In this document: positions 33,452 to 45,741 of the stretch, piece by piece
Position numbering within the stretch: the stretch's first letter is position 1
Layout of the letters: every line of letters starts with the position of its first letter
Assembly (NCBI RefSeq): GCF_023101765.2
Contig: NC_064213.1
Coordinates: 3,658,001-3,722,000, forward strand
Reading direction: 5' to 3'
From: Spodoptera frugiperda
Taxonomy: Eukaryota > Arthropoda > Insecta > Lepidoptera > Noctuidae
DNA: 64,000 nt
Notes under the pieces: model-generated
Told to the model about the DNA's origin: nothing
The model's input: the letters and a program-made list of their open reading frames with translations, nothing else
Database searches by the model: none
Program-made: the position numbers and the translations under genes

Positions 33452-33841
33452 TGTTCTGTTCTCTTTGTAAAAGATTAATTATTTGTTAAAAAATGTTCAG
33501 AGAATTAAAAAAATTCACAATATTAAATTTTATTCTTTCAGGTACTTCACATAAAAATGGCGAACATTCCAGAAATTACTGGTATTGGTAAACAAATTAT
33601 TATTAATTATTCGTACATGCTCTCCGAATATTACGTTAATGGAATTCGATATTTCATATTTGTGTTGGGTTCTTGTTCTGTCATGTAAACAAACAATAAA
33701 TCTGTTTGTCGTGTTGTATAGGGTAGGAATATATGTTTGTATGTATGTAGATTCGATTTGATACAGTTTTGGTATCTTGATTTAGTTTTGAAGAGAGACG
33801 ATAACAATTTAATTAATGATAATATTTAATTGATTTTAATG

Positions 33842-34062
33842 TCGAGTAGTCGTTGGTACGACTGCGTCTACGTCTCGGGATGATTCCCGGATCGGGCAAA
33901 GAATTACAGGGCACTTTCCGGTTTTTTGAAATTTTCTTCGTAGTAGCACGGAGTCTGGAATTGTGCCCAGTATAATGATAATAGGCTCACCCCCTATTAC
34001 ATGGGACATGTAGAGTGTTGCATTACGTGTATCCCTTCAGGGAAAAGAGACAATGGCGTTAC
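33842..34062 (+). mobile_element. SINE-1 (HaSE-like) copy
   Basis: GTCGTTGGTACGACTGC (tRNA-like head), TCTCGGGATGATTCCCGGAT, AGTAGCACGGAGTCTGGAAT, CCCCTATTACATGGGAC. The tail is rearranged after that. Confidence 0.7.
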
Positions 34063-34539
34063 AAAATAATTGTTTTATATTAATACGAACTACTAGCATT
34101 TCCACATTTACCTCATTCATTCGAACTGACCTATTTTACAGAAAAACAATCTAAAATACTTCTTTTTTTCACCAATCCACCTGTCAATACGAACTTTTCC
34201 TATATAAAAAACTTCATAACATTAAATATTATTCACGATAAAGTCACGCCCTGGATCGTTCACTCAGATTTCAAAGGATACTCGAAAATTGGCTCTCACT
34301 AAACTAAAAAGTTTTCATTTTAAAAGGTTCTAGAACTGGATCGGTCTTCATATTGAGACGGGCGAGCTCAGTTCGCTATTCGAATGATCGTGAAACCGAG
34401 TTGAACACAATCGACTATCGAATCAAATAGACACGGTAAGACGTACCGTGTGAAAAAGAACGGTGTTTTCGCATCACTACACCGTTTCTGAATAATCGAG
34501 TACTCGTCAAATTCACTACGTCTTATGAAATGTTAAAAA

Positions 34540-35864
34540 TTATTAAGTTTCTATGACTTTTATAGATTGTGTGTTGAGTTGTAATAATATTTAGGTAATT
34601 TCAAATACTTACATTTTTAATTTGTTAAAAATATGAATAATCTAGTCGGATTCCGTGAACTTTATTTCGTCTTGGATATTTTTCTATCCATATTTGCTAA
34701 TTTTTTCTTATATAAAAATAAGAAACGCAACACAACAGAATTAACAAAATTGGTTCAGCTGTTCTCGAGATTTGCGCTTAGCAACATATTTAGCGATTCA
34801 TTTTTATACATATTATGTACAATAACAGAAGATATAGGTACACATACCGTGATATCAATTACTAAAGTAATGTTTATTTTTATATTTAATTTTATTCAAA
34901 ACTCAATATTATATTTCTTTTGAGTGAGTAAACTAACCATTATAGGTGCTAATATGTCACGAATAGAGTCCATTTTAATTGCGTTATGTTATGATAATAA
35001 AGCCATTACAATGCAACCTTATTGCATGACTGGGAAATATATACAAGTTCATAAATGCTTAGTAATAAAATTAAGCATAACTACCCTTTGGTTTTATGGG
35101 TGATATTAAAATGTTATCATTAAAAAACTGTAATAATAACACACGTTTATAGTTTAAAAAAGTCATTATTTAAAATTTATTACCTTGTATTTAGATAAGG
35201 AATATAATTAAATTTCTTAGAAAATTTAGTTTAAGTTGAACGATAACTTGATTTTGACAATAATACCTATTACAACTTTACTAGAGTACATATACCGAAT
35301 ATATTTATGAGCAATAATATATATGTACCGATGTAGTTTTAAGCAGTGAGCAAATATTTTCGTATAATTTTTTTGTGTAAAATCATGCATATTATTTTAG
35401 TCATTTTTTAAACATTTTCCTTAAAAATAAAGCCAATAAAATATAAAATAAAAATTAGTTTCTCAAACTTGCACGCATTAAATGATTACCCCTTCACTAT
35501 GCGTGCTTCCTATAATTTAGCGTTGCCCTGCCATATTCCCCTGTGGCCTAATGCTTACATCACATGATTGAGTTAGTTCCACTAAGTCGTGTCGTATCGG
35601 TAGAGATAGGAAGATAACTAACAAATGAAGTATATAAGAAAACAGTAATTTGGGTTCTTGTAAATAACTGTTGTTAAAGTACCTAAGCCTTCTTCATCTC
35701 GATTTTTTTCTAATAATTACAATGCCAAATCAAATAATTTTAATGCATCTGTATTGTATAGTGTGGTCTTCAATTTTAAAACAATAATAATATGTCCCAA
35801 TTATGGGCCCTATGACATCAACATAACACCCTTTTAAGACAAATATCAATTTAAAAATATATGA
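34540..35864. other. AT-rich intron-like DNA, no gene
   Basis: The 96-codon frame at 34633-34923 is hydrophobic, phenylalanine- and isoleucine-rich AT-driven text with no domain. The stretch near 34755-34810 (GGTTCAGCTGTTCTCGAGAT) resembles the Helitron-like family at 38344. Nothing else recognised. Confidence 0.4.
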
Positions 35865-36008
35865 AGATCGGGAAGGGGTAATTGGGCCTCCGGTAACCTC
35901 ACTCACACAACGAAACACAACGCAAGCGTTGTTTCACGTCGGTTTTCTGCGAGGCTGTGGTATCACTCCAGTTAAGCCGGCCTATTCGTCCATGGCTTTC
36001 CCACACTT
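35865..36008 (+). repeat. Dispersed repeat, family B (5'-truncated)
   Basis: From GATCGGGAAGGGGTAATTGG to TCCATGGCTTTCCCACAC. Confidence 0.65.
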
Positions 36009-36469
36009 ATTACAGTTAAAAATAAAATGGAATTATGGCGAAGATTTTATTAAAATTTTTATTTTCGCAACACAATGGTAAGTTGGCACAATGGCTCCCG
36101 TTGCCGCGAATAGTCATTTCGAAACAAAATTTCTGTCTCAAAATTAGGGAAGTCATTAAGGTGCTCTCAGGGCGAGCAATTAGGAATCTAGGGCGGAATA
36201 TTACGGAAAATAATATCCCATATTGTGCTGCAGCGAGCGACGTGATGCATTATTTTTTTGTCCAACTTATTGTCTAAAAGACTTCGGTTTTATGCACAAA
36301 TGAAATTGTCGTTTTAAATTGTTATACCTGTGAATAATTGGTGCTTATATTTTAGTTTTTTTAAGACTGGGTGAATTGGAATTGGTGAAGGTCAGTATTT
36401 TTTATGTCTGACGAAAGTTATAAAACGTGTTTTATTATTATTATTTTTTTTTATTTTAAACGTTCTTCA

Positions 36470-36620
36470 TACTAGGATTTTCTACCGTGTCGTGCGTTTA
36501 CAATTATACAAATTCATATACACATGACATCAAACCCGATACAACAATTTGTGGATCGCACAAAGACGCTTACATTGCACGGCAGCCGGTTGCCCAACCT
36601 CTGCACCAACGGTGCAGTCA
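36470..36620 (-). mobile_element. SINE-2 (tRNA-derived), diverged copy
   Basis: Minus-strand head GACTGCACCGTTGGTGCAGA, body with AACAATTTGTGGATCGCACA (plus-strand text), family tail near 36475. The B box is damaged. Confidence 0.65.
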
Positions 36621-37477
36621 AATTTTTATATTTTGTAAAAAGATTTTAACAATTTACGTAAAGTATGTTTTATAATTTTACTGAATTATCTTGTTAAAAA
36701 TCATCAAACATCTCTTTAATAAACAATTAATCAAACACCTATCTACATAGCCGTACACAGACACATAAATAACACAGGATTACTAAGGTTACCATGAGAT
36801 CAATCTGATAAATTACCGCGTCAAACTGGATGTTTCCTCATCTAAACTTCGTTATCTGATCGGATTAGATAAGTCTACAGCTTAATTTATTACGACCAAC
36901 AATATTAGCAAGAGATATATTGCGTGTGGGGGAAAAATGTTTTTGACAGTGGTCTTCAAATTAGTTTTATTTGTAACTCAAACTCGAATGTTTTCATTTT
37001 GTTATAAGTACTGAATGCTGGTGTAATTCGGTTTTAAGTGGTATCTATATATTAATACGTGATGCAAAAGCTTTGGACCTCTTTTTACGATAATTGCGCG
37101 GACAAAATTTGGTATACTTATAGTTTATGTGTAGGAGAAGTGCAGAGCGCTAATATTTTTCAAAAATAATGCTTATAAAGTACATTAAATCAATAAACAA
37201 AACATTACACACACATGCATAGTATCTGATCGTATTTGACAAAACGTCAAAATCGATAGACATTGCGATGATATTCTCACGTCTCATATGAAAAGAGTAG
37301 GTATTATAAAAGAGTTTGAGTTAAATAAAAATTATCCTTCAACGTACGTTAAGTGGTATTGTAAATTAAATCATATATGGTCGAATTTCGGCCACTAGGC
37401 GACCACTAGTATATTTAACTATACGTTATTTTTGTTCGATTAAGCACAATAATATGTACAAAAATGGGTGTAGAACA

Positions 37478-37800
37478 ATCCCTTTTTTTGAGGGGGAAAA
37501 TTTTAAAATGACTTTTCTCGCCTTGAGCGAGGCGAGAGGGAGTGTCGAAATCTTACTGACTAAAACTCACTCCGTTCCTTCGCCTGCTATTCCAGCCGGT
37601 GCTCCAGTAACCCCGCTAGGTAGGCCGCAGCCCACGATCAGGCGTCAGCCCGACTGGGCCCAATCTGTGGTAGTCCGATGGCTCTATGAGGCGCGCGCGG
37701 ATCGCGGCGCACCGTACGCACGATCCAGAATCGTGCGTACGGTGCGTTCTAGTCGGGCGGCGAGCTACCCTTGCTGGCCGTCTGTAGGACCGCAGTAGAA
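37478..37800 (+). repeat. Dispersed repeat, family D (longest copy)
   Basis: Starts near CCCTTTTTTTGAGGGGGAAA, runs through CGCCTTGAGCGAGGCGAGAG, GAGTGTCGAAATCTTACTGA and the GC-rich 3' part (GATCAGGCGTCAGCCCGACT). A 114-codon frame crosses it (37454-37798) but has no domain and reflects high GC content. Confidence 0.65.
37708..37746. repeat. Perfect 17-bp hairpin inside family D
   Basis: CGCACCGTACGCACGAT, loop CCAGA, exact reverse complement. The copy at 60352-60570 keeps only part of the left arm (CGTACGCACGAG). Confidence 0.85.
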
Positions 37801-37849
37801 TTCCTAGGCATAGAAAATATGTACCTATTCCAAAAAAATGCTTAAATAG

Positions 37850-38343
37850 TTAGTATCTTTAGTTAGTTCAGAAAGTAGCCTATAAGATACCAATACCAAT
37901 ACGTGTAACCTAAACATAGAAATAAACCAGAAAATCCAAACATCGTTAATACGCCACTATCTTCCTATACACCCGAGTAAATATTTACACGCTTGCACTC
38001 CTTTGCAATCCTATACTATAGCGTGACAAACATGCCGATACTATCGGAGACAGCGTGGTCAAACCTACCCCTTTGTCACGTGACCAAACCTTCCACTTAT
38101 TACATAGAATTATAGCAAGCCTTATTAGCCAGTAATCGGATCTTTTAAAGATTTTAATACGGTGATAAAGTATGTTTTGATGTTGGTTACATTATAATTT
38201 TAGTCAATAATTTCTGCTTTATAATTTAGGGTTGATTGTGTTGTTAGATCGCCTGGCAAGATAACATTTATATTCGGTAGAATTTAAGTTCATACGTGCT
38301 ATTTTATTTTTGAATTTCACGATTGATGAAAATTTATAAGGGA
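37850..38343. other. Intron-like DNA, nothing recognised
   Basis: AT-rich, no frame and no repeat recognised. Confidence 0.35.
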
Positions 38344-38517
38344 CTAGCTGGCCCGGCAAACTTCCTACCACCTCAAAGCATATTTTTGTCACCGTTTAAA
38401 TCTTCCCTGGACTTCTAAAAATAATTCAAGAATAACATTTACCAATTCGGTCCAGCCATTTTCGAGTTTTAGCAAGACTAACGAACATCAATTGATTTTC
38501 ATATAATATAGAGATTA
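38344..38517 (-). mobile_element. Helitron-like element (GGCCCGGCAAACTTC type)
   Basis: The plus strand begins A|CTAGCTGGCCCGGCAAACTT, i.e. the minus-strand element ends CTAG|T. It is related to 18712-18870. The distal end near 38517 (ATAATATAGAGA|TT) agrees with an A|TC 5' end on the minus strand. Confidence 0.6.
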
Positions 38518-39224
38518 TATGGGTAACCTATGGAACTATACCAATTGTTGTCTGATTTCCTTTGAGTCTCTTTTCTCTTTTAACGCCATGTTATTGCTGA
38601 AAACCCTTTGGTTAATCTGGGGATCAATTATTTCTTTTAGTTTTTTCGTTTGAATAAATTTAACCCGAATGAATACTATGATAGCATAGTTTTGCCTTAT
38701 ATCATAAATAATTTAAACTCCCATACAATTCAGAAATGTAATTACAATTTTAGTTAATTAGGTTTTAACAAAATCACTTTAATTCATAATCCGTTTCAGT
38801 TAGCAGATGTTTCAAAAACTTTTGACTCGTTCCAGTTTTCTGATTAAAATTGCCTATTACTGTCTTTCATGGTTAGAATTTAATGTTCAGAATTTGAATT
38901 TGAATCAAGCACTAACCAAATTAGTTTTATTCTAAGAGGAACATTCTTTGAGAACTATCTCGTGTTGCTAACTATTTGTAAGCACCAAATATATTTTTTT
39001 TGAGCAATTTAACTTAAAAAAAACAAAAACATTTCAATGTATAATTATAAAAATATAATATACAGCTACTATGAGATCCTATCAATTAATTTTAATTGTG
39101 GTCAAAGTTACAAAGAAATTACACTCTTGCTATGCTTTTTGATCCCGATTCTTCCCTTCTCTGTCCTCCTGGCCTAATATATTAAATAGGGGACATACAT
39201 GATAAATATACTTATATATACATT
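38518..39224. other. AT-rich DNA, nothing recognised
   Basis: No coding frame or known repeat. Confidence 0.35.
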
Positions 39225-39303
39225 AAAATGACAGATTTGGTATACAGACTGGCTATTGGATACGATCTGATTTGGGTGATAGGATGCAGCTGTCAGAAGC
39301 TAG
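39225..39303 (+). mobile_element. Helitron-like 3'-end fragment
   Basis: GATTTGGTATACAGACTGGC to GTCAGAAGCTAG|T at 39303; the last about 80 bases match the end region of 52435-52618. Confidence 0.55.
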
Positions 39304-39807
39304 TTTTGTCATAGAATCACAAGTCATATAGTTTACTGATACACAATAGTCCTATATACCTATTTATTCAATCAAGTAATAACTTAAATAGTATAGGAAT
39401 ACCTACAGTGTTTCTAAGAATGTTCTACACTTAGCAAAACCGAGATGAAGATACTTTGTAGAGAAAATATTTGAAATCTTTTATTTACACCATCAACTTT
39501 TGTGAGCGTCAATTTTATTTGCCATCAAGTTAAATTGTTCATGGTTAAGTACCGTGGGGTTGTCATGTGGTTTTCATGCTCTGTGACCAAATGGGTTTAT
39601 CTTTGCAGTCCGTAATAAAACTTACTTTGTTAACTTGTATTTAAGAACTTATTTTGTTTGAGGTGTATGCAACTACAAAATCAAGTTTAAGATTTATTTT
39701 TCGATTGAACGGTAATTGTTTTTGAACGAATTTATTAAGAAGAAAAGTGTAAAAAGAAGAATGGACTGAAGTTTTCTATAGTGAGTTAGAATAGGACTAC
39801 TAAACCT

Positions 39808-39954
39808 GAGGGCTTAGTACGAGTTTATTTTACGTTTAATGAGATCGAAACAAGGCGCTTTGATTGGTTGATTCATTCGTGCCGACCAATCAGAGCGCTG
39901 AACGAGCTCTCGTTTCGTTTTCGTTCAACGTAAAGTAAACTCGTACTAAGAGCA
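39808..39954. repeat. MITE family C copy
   Basis: GGCTTAGTACGAGTTTATTT at the left and AAACTCGTACTAAGAGCA at the right. The core GATTGGTTGATTCATTCG with GCCGACCAATCAGAGCGC keeps the facing CCAAT boxes. Confidence 0.8.
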
Positions 39955-40649
39955 CTGCTTTGAAAATTATGAATATTATAAAATCTTGTACACATAATAA
40001 TAATATCACAAGCTTATTGACGTAACTCCAACAACCCAGCTTCCACATTTAGACTTACTAAAATTTCTTCTAGTATACTCAAAATGTACCTGAAATCCTC
40101 GTATCCGCTAGATAATATCATGTTGAAAATCAGCGAGGATCTCTTGTTAAACAAACATTTTCTTACAAAACACATTTAAACAGACAACAAATAAGATCTA
40201 ACTTTGGCAGAATAATTAATTACCAACAGCGTGCCCGACAAAAAAAAAAACAAAAGGTCACCGTCCGCCATTTTGAGAAGAAACGTCAAATTCAAAAAGC
40301 GTCTCATATTTCCAGCATTATTGTGGATGTGGTGACGCCTCAAACACAACCACATTTATTTTATTGTGTCCCAGTCCTTTGGAAGCGTCCCACGAGAATT
40401 ATTCACGTAATTTTGATATTAATTTGAATTTTCATCGTGAGTTGTTTAGTTCATAAATAATATTTATTAAATATTTTGTAGTACGTAATAATAATATTGT
40501 ACAACAATTGTTAATTGAACATTTTGTATTGTAATTTGTAGCTTTTTGTTGTGGAGCAATTTTCAATGGATTCTGTTTAGTTCTTCTTGGTATTGTTATG
40601 TTGTTGCCTAATATAAGATTGGAGTATTTATATTTTAAATTTTGCTGAG

Positions 40650-40880
40650 AGCCGGTAAACGAGCAGACACCTCACCTGATGAGCAAACGTCACTGCCCAT
40701 GGACAGCCATGTGCCACGGTAACGCCCTTGTTATGGTACGTTCTTTTGGAGGTTAGAAATTTATGGCTTGTTGGGGTATTGGGGATTGGGAAGACGCAAG
40801 CGTTGTTTCACATCAATTTTTTGTGAGGCTGTTGTATCACTGCGGTTAAGACGGCCCATACGTGCCGAAGCATGATTTTC
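40650..40880 (+). repeat. Dispersed repeat, family B
   Basis: GAGCCGGTAAACGAGCAGAC through GCCCATGGACA and GCTTGTTGGGGTATTGGG to CGTGCCGAAGCATG. One internal deletion around the AACGCAAGCG core. Confidence 0.65.
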
Positions 40881-42800
40881 CTACTTTCAAAAGTATAATA
40901 TAATTGTTAAAATGGTAATATTGTGTTCCTTGTCAACACAAGTTCTACAAAATCACTATTTTGATTTTATAAAAGCTACCTGCTGATTGTAAAACTGTGA
41001 ATTATAAAAAATAAATTGATTACAAATAGTGTAATTTTAGTGTATAGTTAAGCGAAATAAGATATGCTTATGTGACAGGCGGTATTCACACTAAAGCAAA
41101 AAAAAAACTCAACAACAATTTGATAACAAAGACATTCTTGAAATTTAAATACTTTAAAGTAAAACCAGAGCCTCTCACTTCAAGAGCCTCCAAAATATTT
41201 ATCCCAAAAATATTCAAGCCTAACACTTTCACAACAAAATTAAACTAAAATCTCCAAACTAGATTCTAATAAAAGAAAAACACAACAAGCAAGAAAAACG
41301 TGCCTTTGATTTTTAAATCTCCCAACATTACGCTGGAGACGTTTACACCCCAATAATTTTGCAAACATAATAATCTTTCGTCGTTTAAAGCCTAAATCTC
41401 GTGGTCGCACTTGAGGACGGAAGACGCGGTAAAGACACTCATACCCCGACATGATACCGTTGTCAAGAGATTTTTGTTTCCGCAGCCTCGCCTGCACTTG
41501 ACATCAATTCTCGATAGGAATAAAGAGCTTCATTTAAGATCTCCCCCATTAAACGACCTCGGGTTTTTCAGATTTGATTAGCTTTATTTTATGGAGGGTG
41601 TTCTTTCGGAGGTTAGAACAATGAGGCCCATTTGGCAAGATCTGTTTCAATTCGGAAGTCGTTAGGCCCCCTCCGGTTCGTGCGCAGTTTATTATGGCAT
41701 ACTTATTGGGAGTAAGATTGAAAAAATTGGGTCTCGGATATTGTAAGTTTTCTTTTTATTGATGCTGAGAAATCATTGAGATTTATTGGGTTTTTCGGAC
41801 GAATTGTTAGGGAAATTTGGTGTTTTATGAGAGCGTTTTGTGTATAGAGAATTATTTAGGTGATAAGTATACCTAATTGTAAAGCAGAGATGAAGAGTCG
41901 GCCGATAGAGATTTCCTTCAAACAAAGAGAGAGAGAGAGAGAGGGAGAGAAATTTTACACCGTTGTTACCGTCCCCGTGAGATTTCCGGGATGAAAACTA
42001 TCATACGTCCTTTCCCGGGTCTCAAACTGTCGTTGTTCTGAATTTCAATCAAATAGGTTCAGTGGTTTAAAAGATAGGCAATATTTTCATCTATAATTTA
42101 TCACACCAAACAATCAAAGTTAAATGTCTTAACACCCTTCTAAGGTCAATAGTTTGAACTAATCCGGAGCTAAATCAGTAGCTTTATGAGTTTAAAAGCA
42201 GCCTTCAACAGTCGGATAGGCCGTCGGCACTCGAGAGGTGCTTCAACTGCTTGAAGCTATTTCTGCCGCCGGCCAAGGCTCTTCGCTGTATCACTGGGGG
42301 AATTGTATCCACTATATTTTTCTTTTATTTATTTAACACAGATTTCGTTTTGGTTCTTTATTTTAGAGTTAGTATTGTGGTAATAATAGTTTAAGTTAAG
42401 TGTGGATATGATTTTGTTTGATCACGGGTTAAGGTGATGCTTTTGGGTTTCATTATTAGAAAATTTGTATTTGGGTAGTTTCGTAGGTGAAAAATAAATC
42501 ATTTTGGCAATAAAATATCCCAAAATAATCATACTTTCATCCATTAATCATTTTCACATTGAGTATGTTATTTAACGCCTAAATTTAATGACGTCATTGG
42601 CAGCGATCTCCTACAAAATTCATACAAACATATCGTTTTTAATATTTCGATAAAAGTATTGAATTTGACTAGTTGGAAACTACCGTATTGAATGCAATTT
42701 GGAATGTATTTGTTGTGGGTTAAAAACATCTGGCGAAAAGTGAGATTTTCATCAAATAACATAATCCTTAACATAGTATAACATTATCACGCGACTTCTA
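40881..42800. other. Intron-like DNA with a (GA)n run, no gene
   Basis: A (GA)n microsatellite is at 41923-41950. The minus-strand 85-codon frame at 41240-41497 has no domain. The stretch 42188-42300 is locally GC-rich and reads CFNC in one frame, too little to call a zinc knuckle. Nothing else seen. Confidence 0.4.
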
Positions 42801-43139
42801 ATCCCTAAGCGGGGTCAGTAGAGGTCTAAATAAATAACTAGAACGTTTAAAATGTTAAACAAACCCCGGAAATAATATAATTAATTACATAACAAACATG
42901 TATCATCATAACACGGGAGAGAACGAGATTGAGTAATATGATTATAGGGTTTCAATCAAAGTAATTACTTATTTAATTAACGAGGATTCGAATTACTATG
43001 TGTGTATCCTTGGGGATTGATAATTACGTTTGTTCCTACGTGTTTATTACGATATCATAACATCAGGTGTGTTGAACTGAAAGTGTGAGATGAGATGATC
43101 ACTTTTGTACATTGATTTTTCGTGAGCAGCATTCCGCGA

Positions 43140-43250
43140 CATGCGACGCGGCGACTGTTGCTGTGCTACTAAATATGAGCCTATAGCATGGCTTGAAACT
43201 AGTCGAGTTCCTCGAAAAATAATTCGCAAGTAAGCTGAATACCATAATAA
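43140..43250. repeat. Family F right-half fragment
   Basis: GACGCGGCGACTG, ATGAGCCTATAGCATGGCTT, GAAACTAGTCGAGTTCCTCG and AAGCTGAATACCATAATAAT match the right half of 360-553. It abuts the TTAA MITE at 43251. Confidence 0.6.
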
Positions 43251-43341
43251 TTAAGTCTTTGACTGCCGATAGAAAACTGTTGAAGGCAAATCCTCCGCTA
43301 ACGTCGGTCACCGGTGACCAACACGGCGTTCAATGTGTTAA
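43251..43341. repeat. TTAA MITE, intact 91-bp copy
   Basis: TTAA at both ends (43251-43254 and 43338-43341). Imperfect terminal repeats TTAAGTCTTTGACTGCC versus TTAACACATTGAACGCC, and the central palindrome GGTCACCGGTGACC. It is the uninterrupted relative of 2733-4951 and of the fragment at 54974. Confidence 0.8.
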
Positions 43342-43757
43342 TTTAGTTTGTCTCACGAAAGTTATAATATAAACAGAAAATGGTTCTTATAAAATAGGAA
43401 ACTAAAAATACACCGCAGTATTAAGACTTCACAATAACAAGGAAAATATATCACAAAACTTCAAAAATCGGGCTAAAATGGTTCCAGAACGTTTTGGAAG
43501 TTTCCATCCGAGTCCCGCCCACCCTTGACTCGGTAGTTTACAAACTATCGAGTTTAGTATTACTCCGATATCCTTCTGTTACCTTCGTCACGGCGTTAAT
43601 TGCCGTGAACCGCCCACAGATCGAGACGCGTCAGCCTCTTAAATGTTTGATAAAAGGGGTATACAATGTTGTTTAATGATTTCCATTGATTTGGAAAAAT
43701 GTTTTATATACATAAATCAACATGTGATGGAACATGAAACTAAGCTTTCAATAAAAA
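43342..43757. other. DNA between MITE and Helitron-like element, no gene
   Basis: 43494-43676 is locally GC-rich and partly self-complementary (GACTCGGTAGTTTAC / AAACTATCGAGT). No protein domain recognised. Confidence 0.35.
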
Positions 43758-44059
43758 CTAGCTTTTGCCTGCGACTTCTTTGGAGTGGCATGGTGACTTT
43801 CGGGCAGAAAAGTATAGATTTCTGTGCCCGCAACTCCGTCAGCGCGTAACTCCTTTCGTTACACAAAAATAATCACGCGCGATGGCTTATTAACGTATAT
43901 GTTTTTATACCGATTTATAAGATTCTTTTTTTATTTAATGGGTAATAATATTAACTTTTTTAAATTAGAGTTAAGTGAGAGTGTTGAAAACGTAAGAGTA
44001 GACAAATATAATTAGAAAGCTCCGAACTGCTTAGCTACGGGATTTACACGTGTTATTGT
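43758..44059 (-). mobile_element. Helitron-like element, part left of the LINE
   Basis: Starts at A|CTAGCTTTTGCCTGCGACTT (minus-strand CTAG 3' end with hairpin). Its right part, AAACGTAAGAGTAGACAAAT to CACGTGTTATTGT, is closely matched at 62832-62920. It is interrupted at 44059 by the LINE and resumes at 50354. Confidence 0.65.
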
Positions 44060-44312
44060 CTACGACAAGTCTGTCTAAGACAAGACTTTCGGCGGTAGGT
44101 GTGAAACAGTTAAGACGCGTTTTTGCTTAGCTCCTAGAATTTAATATTTATTAAATATTTATATTAAGTTAATAAAAATCTCAGTGAAGTAAACACTTAT
44201 AAATAGCATCCACTATCTGCACTAACGTTTATGTAGCACTAGCACTATTGCTTCACCACCTGCCAGCCACTTGCACTTTACATATCCAAATCTTGAAGCA
44301 CTGCAGAGCATC

Positions 44313-45053
44313 ATGTCTCAATCCGAAATAGCTGCTGTCCAAGCCGGCCAGAAGAACCTAGAAGCCGGCCAGAAGAGCTTGGAGGAGCTTGTCCAGGGCA
44401 AGTTCAAGGAGATGGAGGCTCAGTTCCAGGCTACTGGCTTGGCTAAACCTAACACGATTGCCAAGCTGGCGGATGAGTTCCACTGTTTCCGGAAGCTAGT
44501 GTTTGGCATGCTGGGTCTCCTGCGGAAACAAATTCAGGAATTCTCCAGGATAGCTGATGTGCTTGACATGAGAAGTCGACGCAAGGCACTTATTTGCACA
44601 GGATTTCCTGAAACGGACATGGAAGACTGTAAGTCGAAGATTATTGACACACTTCACACGAAATTATCTTTAAAGGATATCACAGTGGATGATATTACAC
44701 AGTGTCATCGACTCGGAGCAGCTAGTGAGGGCCGTACTAGGCCCATCCTGGTGAGGTTCTCGAAATCCGAATTAAAGTCTGCTGTCTGGAGGGCTAAGCC
44801 GGGACTCAAGGGCTCTTCAATTGCCATCAAAGAGTTCCTGACCAAGACTAGACAGTCTGTGTTCAGTAAGGCACGGCTGCATTTTGGTATGCGGTCATGC
44901 TGGACACAAGAAGGAGTTATCGTCGTCAGGACCTCAGACGGCTGCCGGCACAAGATTACAACCCAGGAGGAGCTCGGTTCATTGCTGATGAAATTTCCCA
45001 AAGTGTCCAGTGAAACAAAACTTGCGTCTCGTAAACCCTCCAACAAACAGTGA
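44313..45053 (+). CDS. LINE ORF1 (RNA-binding nucleocapsid-like protein)
   Basis: A 246-residue protein starting at the ATG of MSQSEIAAVQAG. An earlier in-frame start would need a non-ATG codon, so it was not used. Residues about 1-90 are Gln/Glu/Lys/Leu-rich with repeats AGQKNLEAGQKSLEEL and look like a coiled coil that would trimerise the protein. Residues about 90-170 hold RRKALICTGFPETDMEDCKS...HRLG, which resembles the RRM-like domain of L1/CR1-type ORF1 proteins. The basic C-terminal part is the probable nucleic-acid-binding tail. No CCHC knuckle is visible. It would package the element's own RNA in the cytoplasm. The frame is intact. Confidence 0.75.
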   Translation: MSQSEIAAVQAGQKNLEAGQKSLEELVQGKFKEMEAQFQATGLAKPNTIAKLADEFHCFRKLVFGMLGLLRKQIQEFSRIADVLDMRSRRKALICTGFPETDMEDCKSKIIDTLHTKLSLKDITVDDITQCHRLGAASEGRTRPILVRFSKSELKSAVWRAKPGLKGSSIAIKEFLTKTRQSVFSKARLHFGMRSCWTQEGVIVVRTSDGCRHKITTQEELGSLLMKFPKVSSETKLASRKPSNKQ

Positions 45054-45741
45054 AGTTAATTTTGTGTTACTAACATTCAGTACTAACACTTCCATAATTC
45101 GTGCTGTGAGTACTAACCCTATTAACATTACGGATCATCACACATTGGTATGTATTGTAATCAATAGTTTTTTCACACTCCATCAATAACTTTGTAATTT
45201 CTCTTTGTCTCGTTTCACTAACCCTCTTTTAAATAATTGTGTATATACTTTCATTTTATCAAATCACCTTCACCTATCTAATAAAACTAGTCACTCAAAC
45301 AGGTAATTCTATCTAAATAAATAATAAGGATCCGAGGGTTAGTCAACATTAATTAATTATTATAACTCACTGTCAAACATGTCATGTCAAAATTGATTTG
45401 AAGTTAACTCATGGCTGTCACTTTGTTGCGTTTTGTTGCACGCAATAATTGTGATGCGTCACGCGCTTACTACAATTATTTTAAAATCTTTTGTTTTCTT
45501 TTTTTTCTTATTTTAATATTTTGTTTGTTGACCATCAATTTTAAATTTGCTTCCATGATGTTTGTGTATGTTCGATGTTTTTCTTTTTATCTAGTGCTGC
45601 TGGCGGGTGGTGCAGAGATGTACCCTCAGTTGGATACTGCACCATTTAAAACTATATTTATACAAATTTCTACATTACATATACATTATTTATATATATT
45701 TTTATACTCTTAATCTATTATATATATATATATTATTTTTA
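45054..45741 (+). other. Unusually long spacer between LINE ORF1 and ORF2
   Basis: 688 AT-rich bases lie between the ORF1 stop and the first ORF2 ATG; many LINEs have much shorter gaps. A frame at 45411-45713 (100 codons) is Phe/Leu/Ile-rich and domain-free, so I leave it out. The ORF2 frame is open upstream to about 45607 without an ATG, so ORF2 might start by a non-standard route. Confidence 0.6.

Noticed and set aside
33541..33600. CTTTCAG|GTACTTC acceptor-like site as another channel exon
   Set aside because: The frame required after the candidate exon at 21513-21597 meets a stop within four codons.
42215..42300. CFNC text resembling a retroelement zinc knuckle
   Set aside because: Only one CxxC pair, no His/Cys completion, and no neighbouring gag- or ORF1-like sequence.
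45411..45713. Hydrophobic 100-codon frame between LINE ORF1 and ORF2
   Set aside because: AT-rich Phe/Leu/Ile text without a domain; overlaps the upstream open part of the ORF2 frame.
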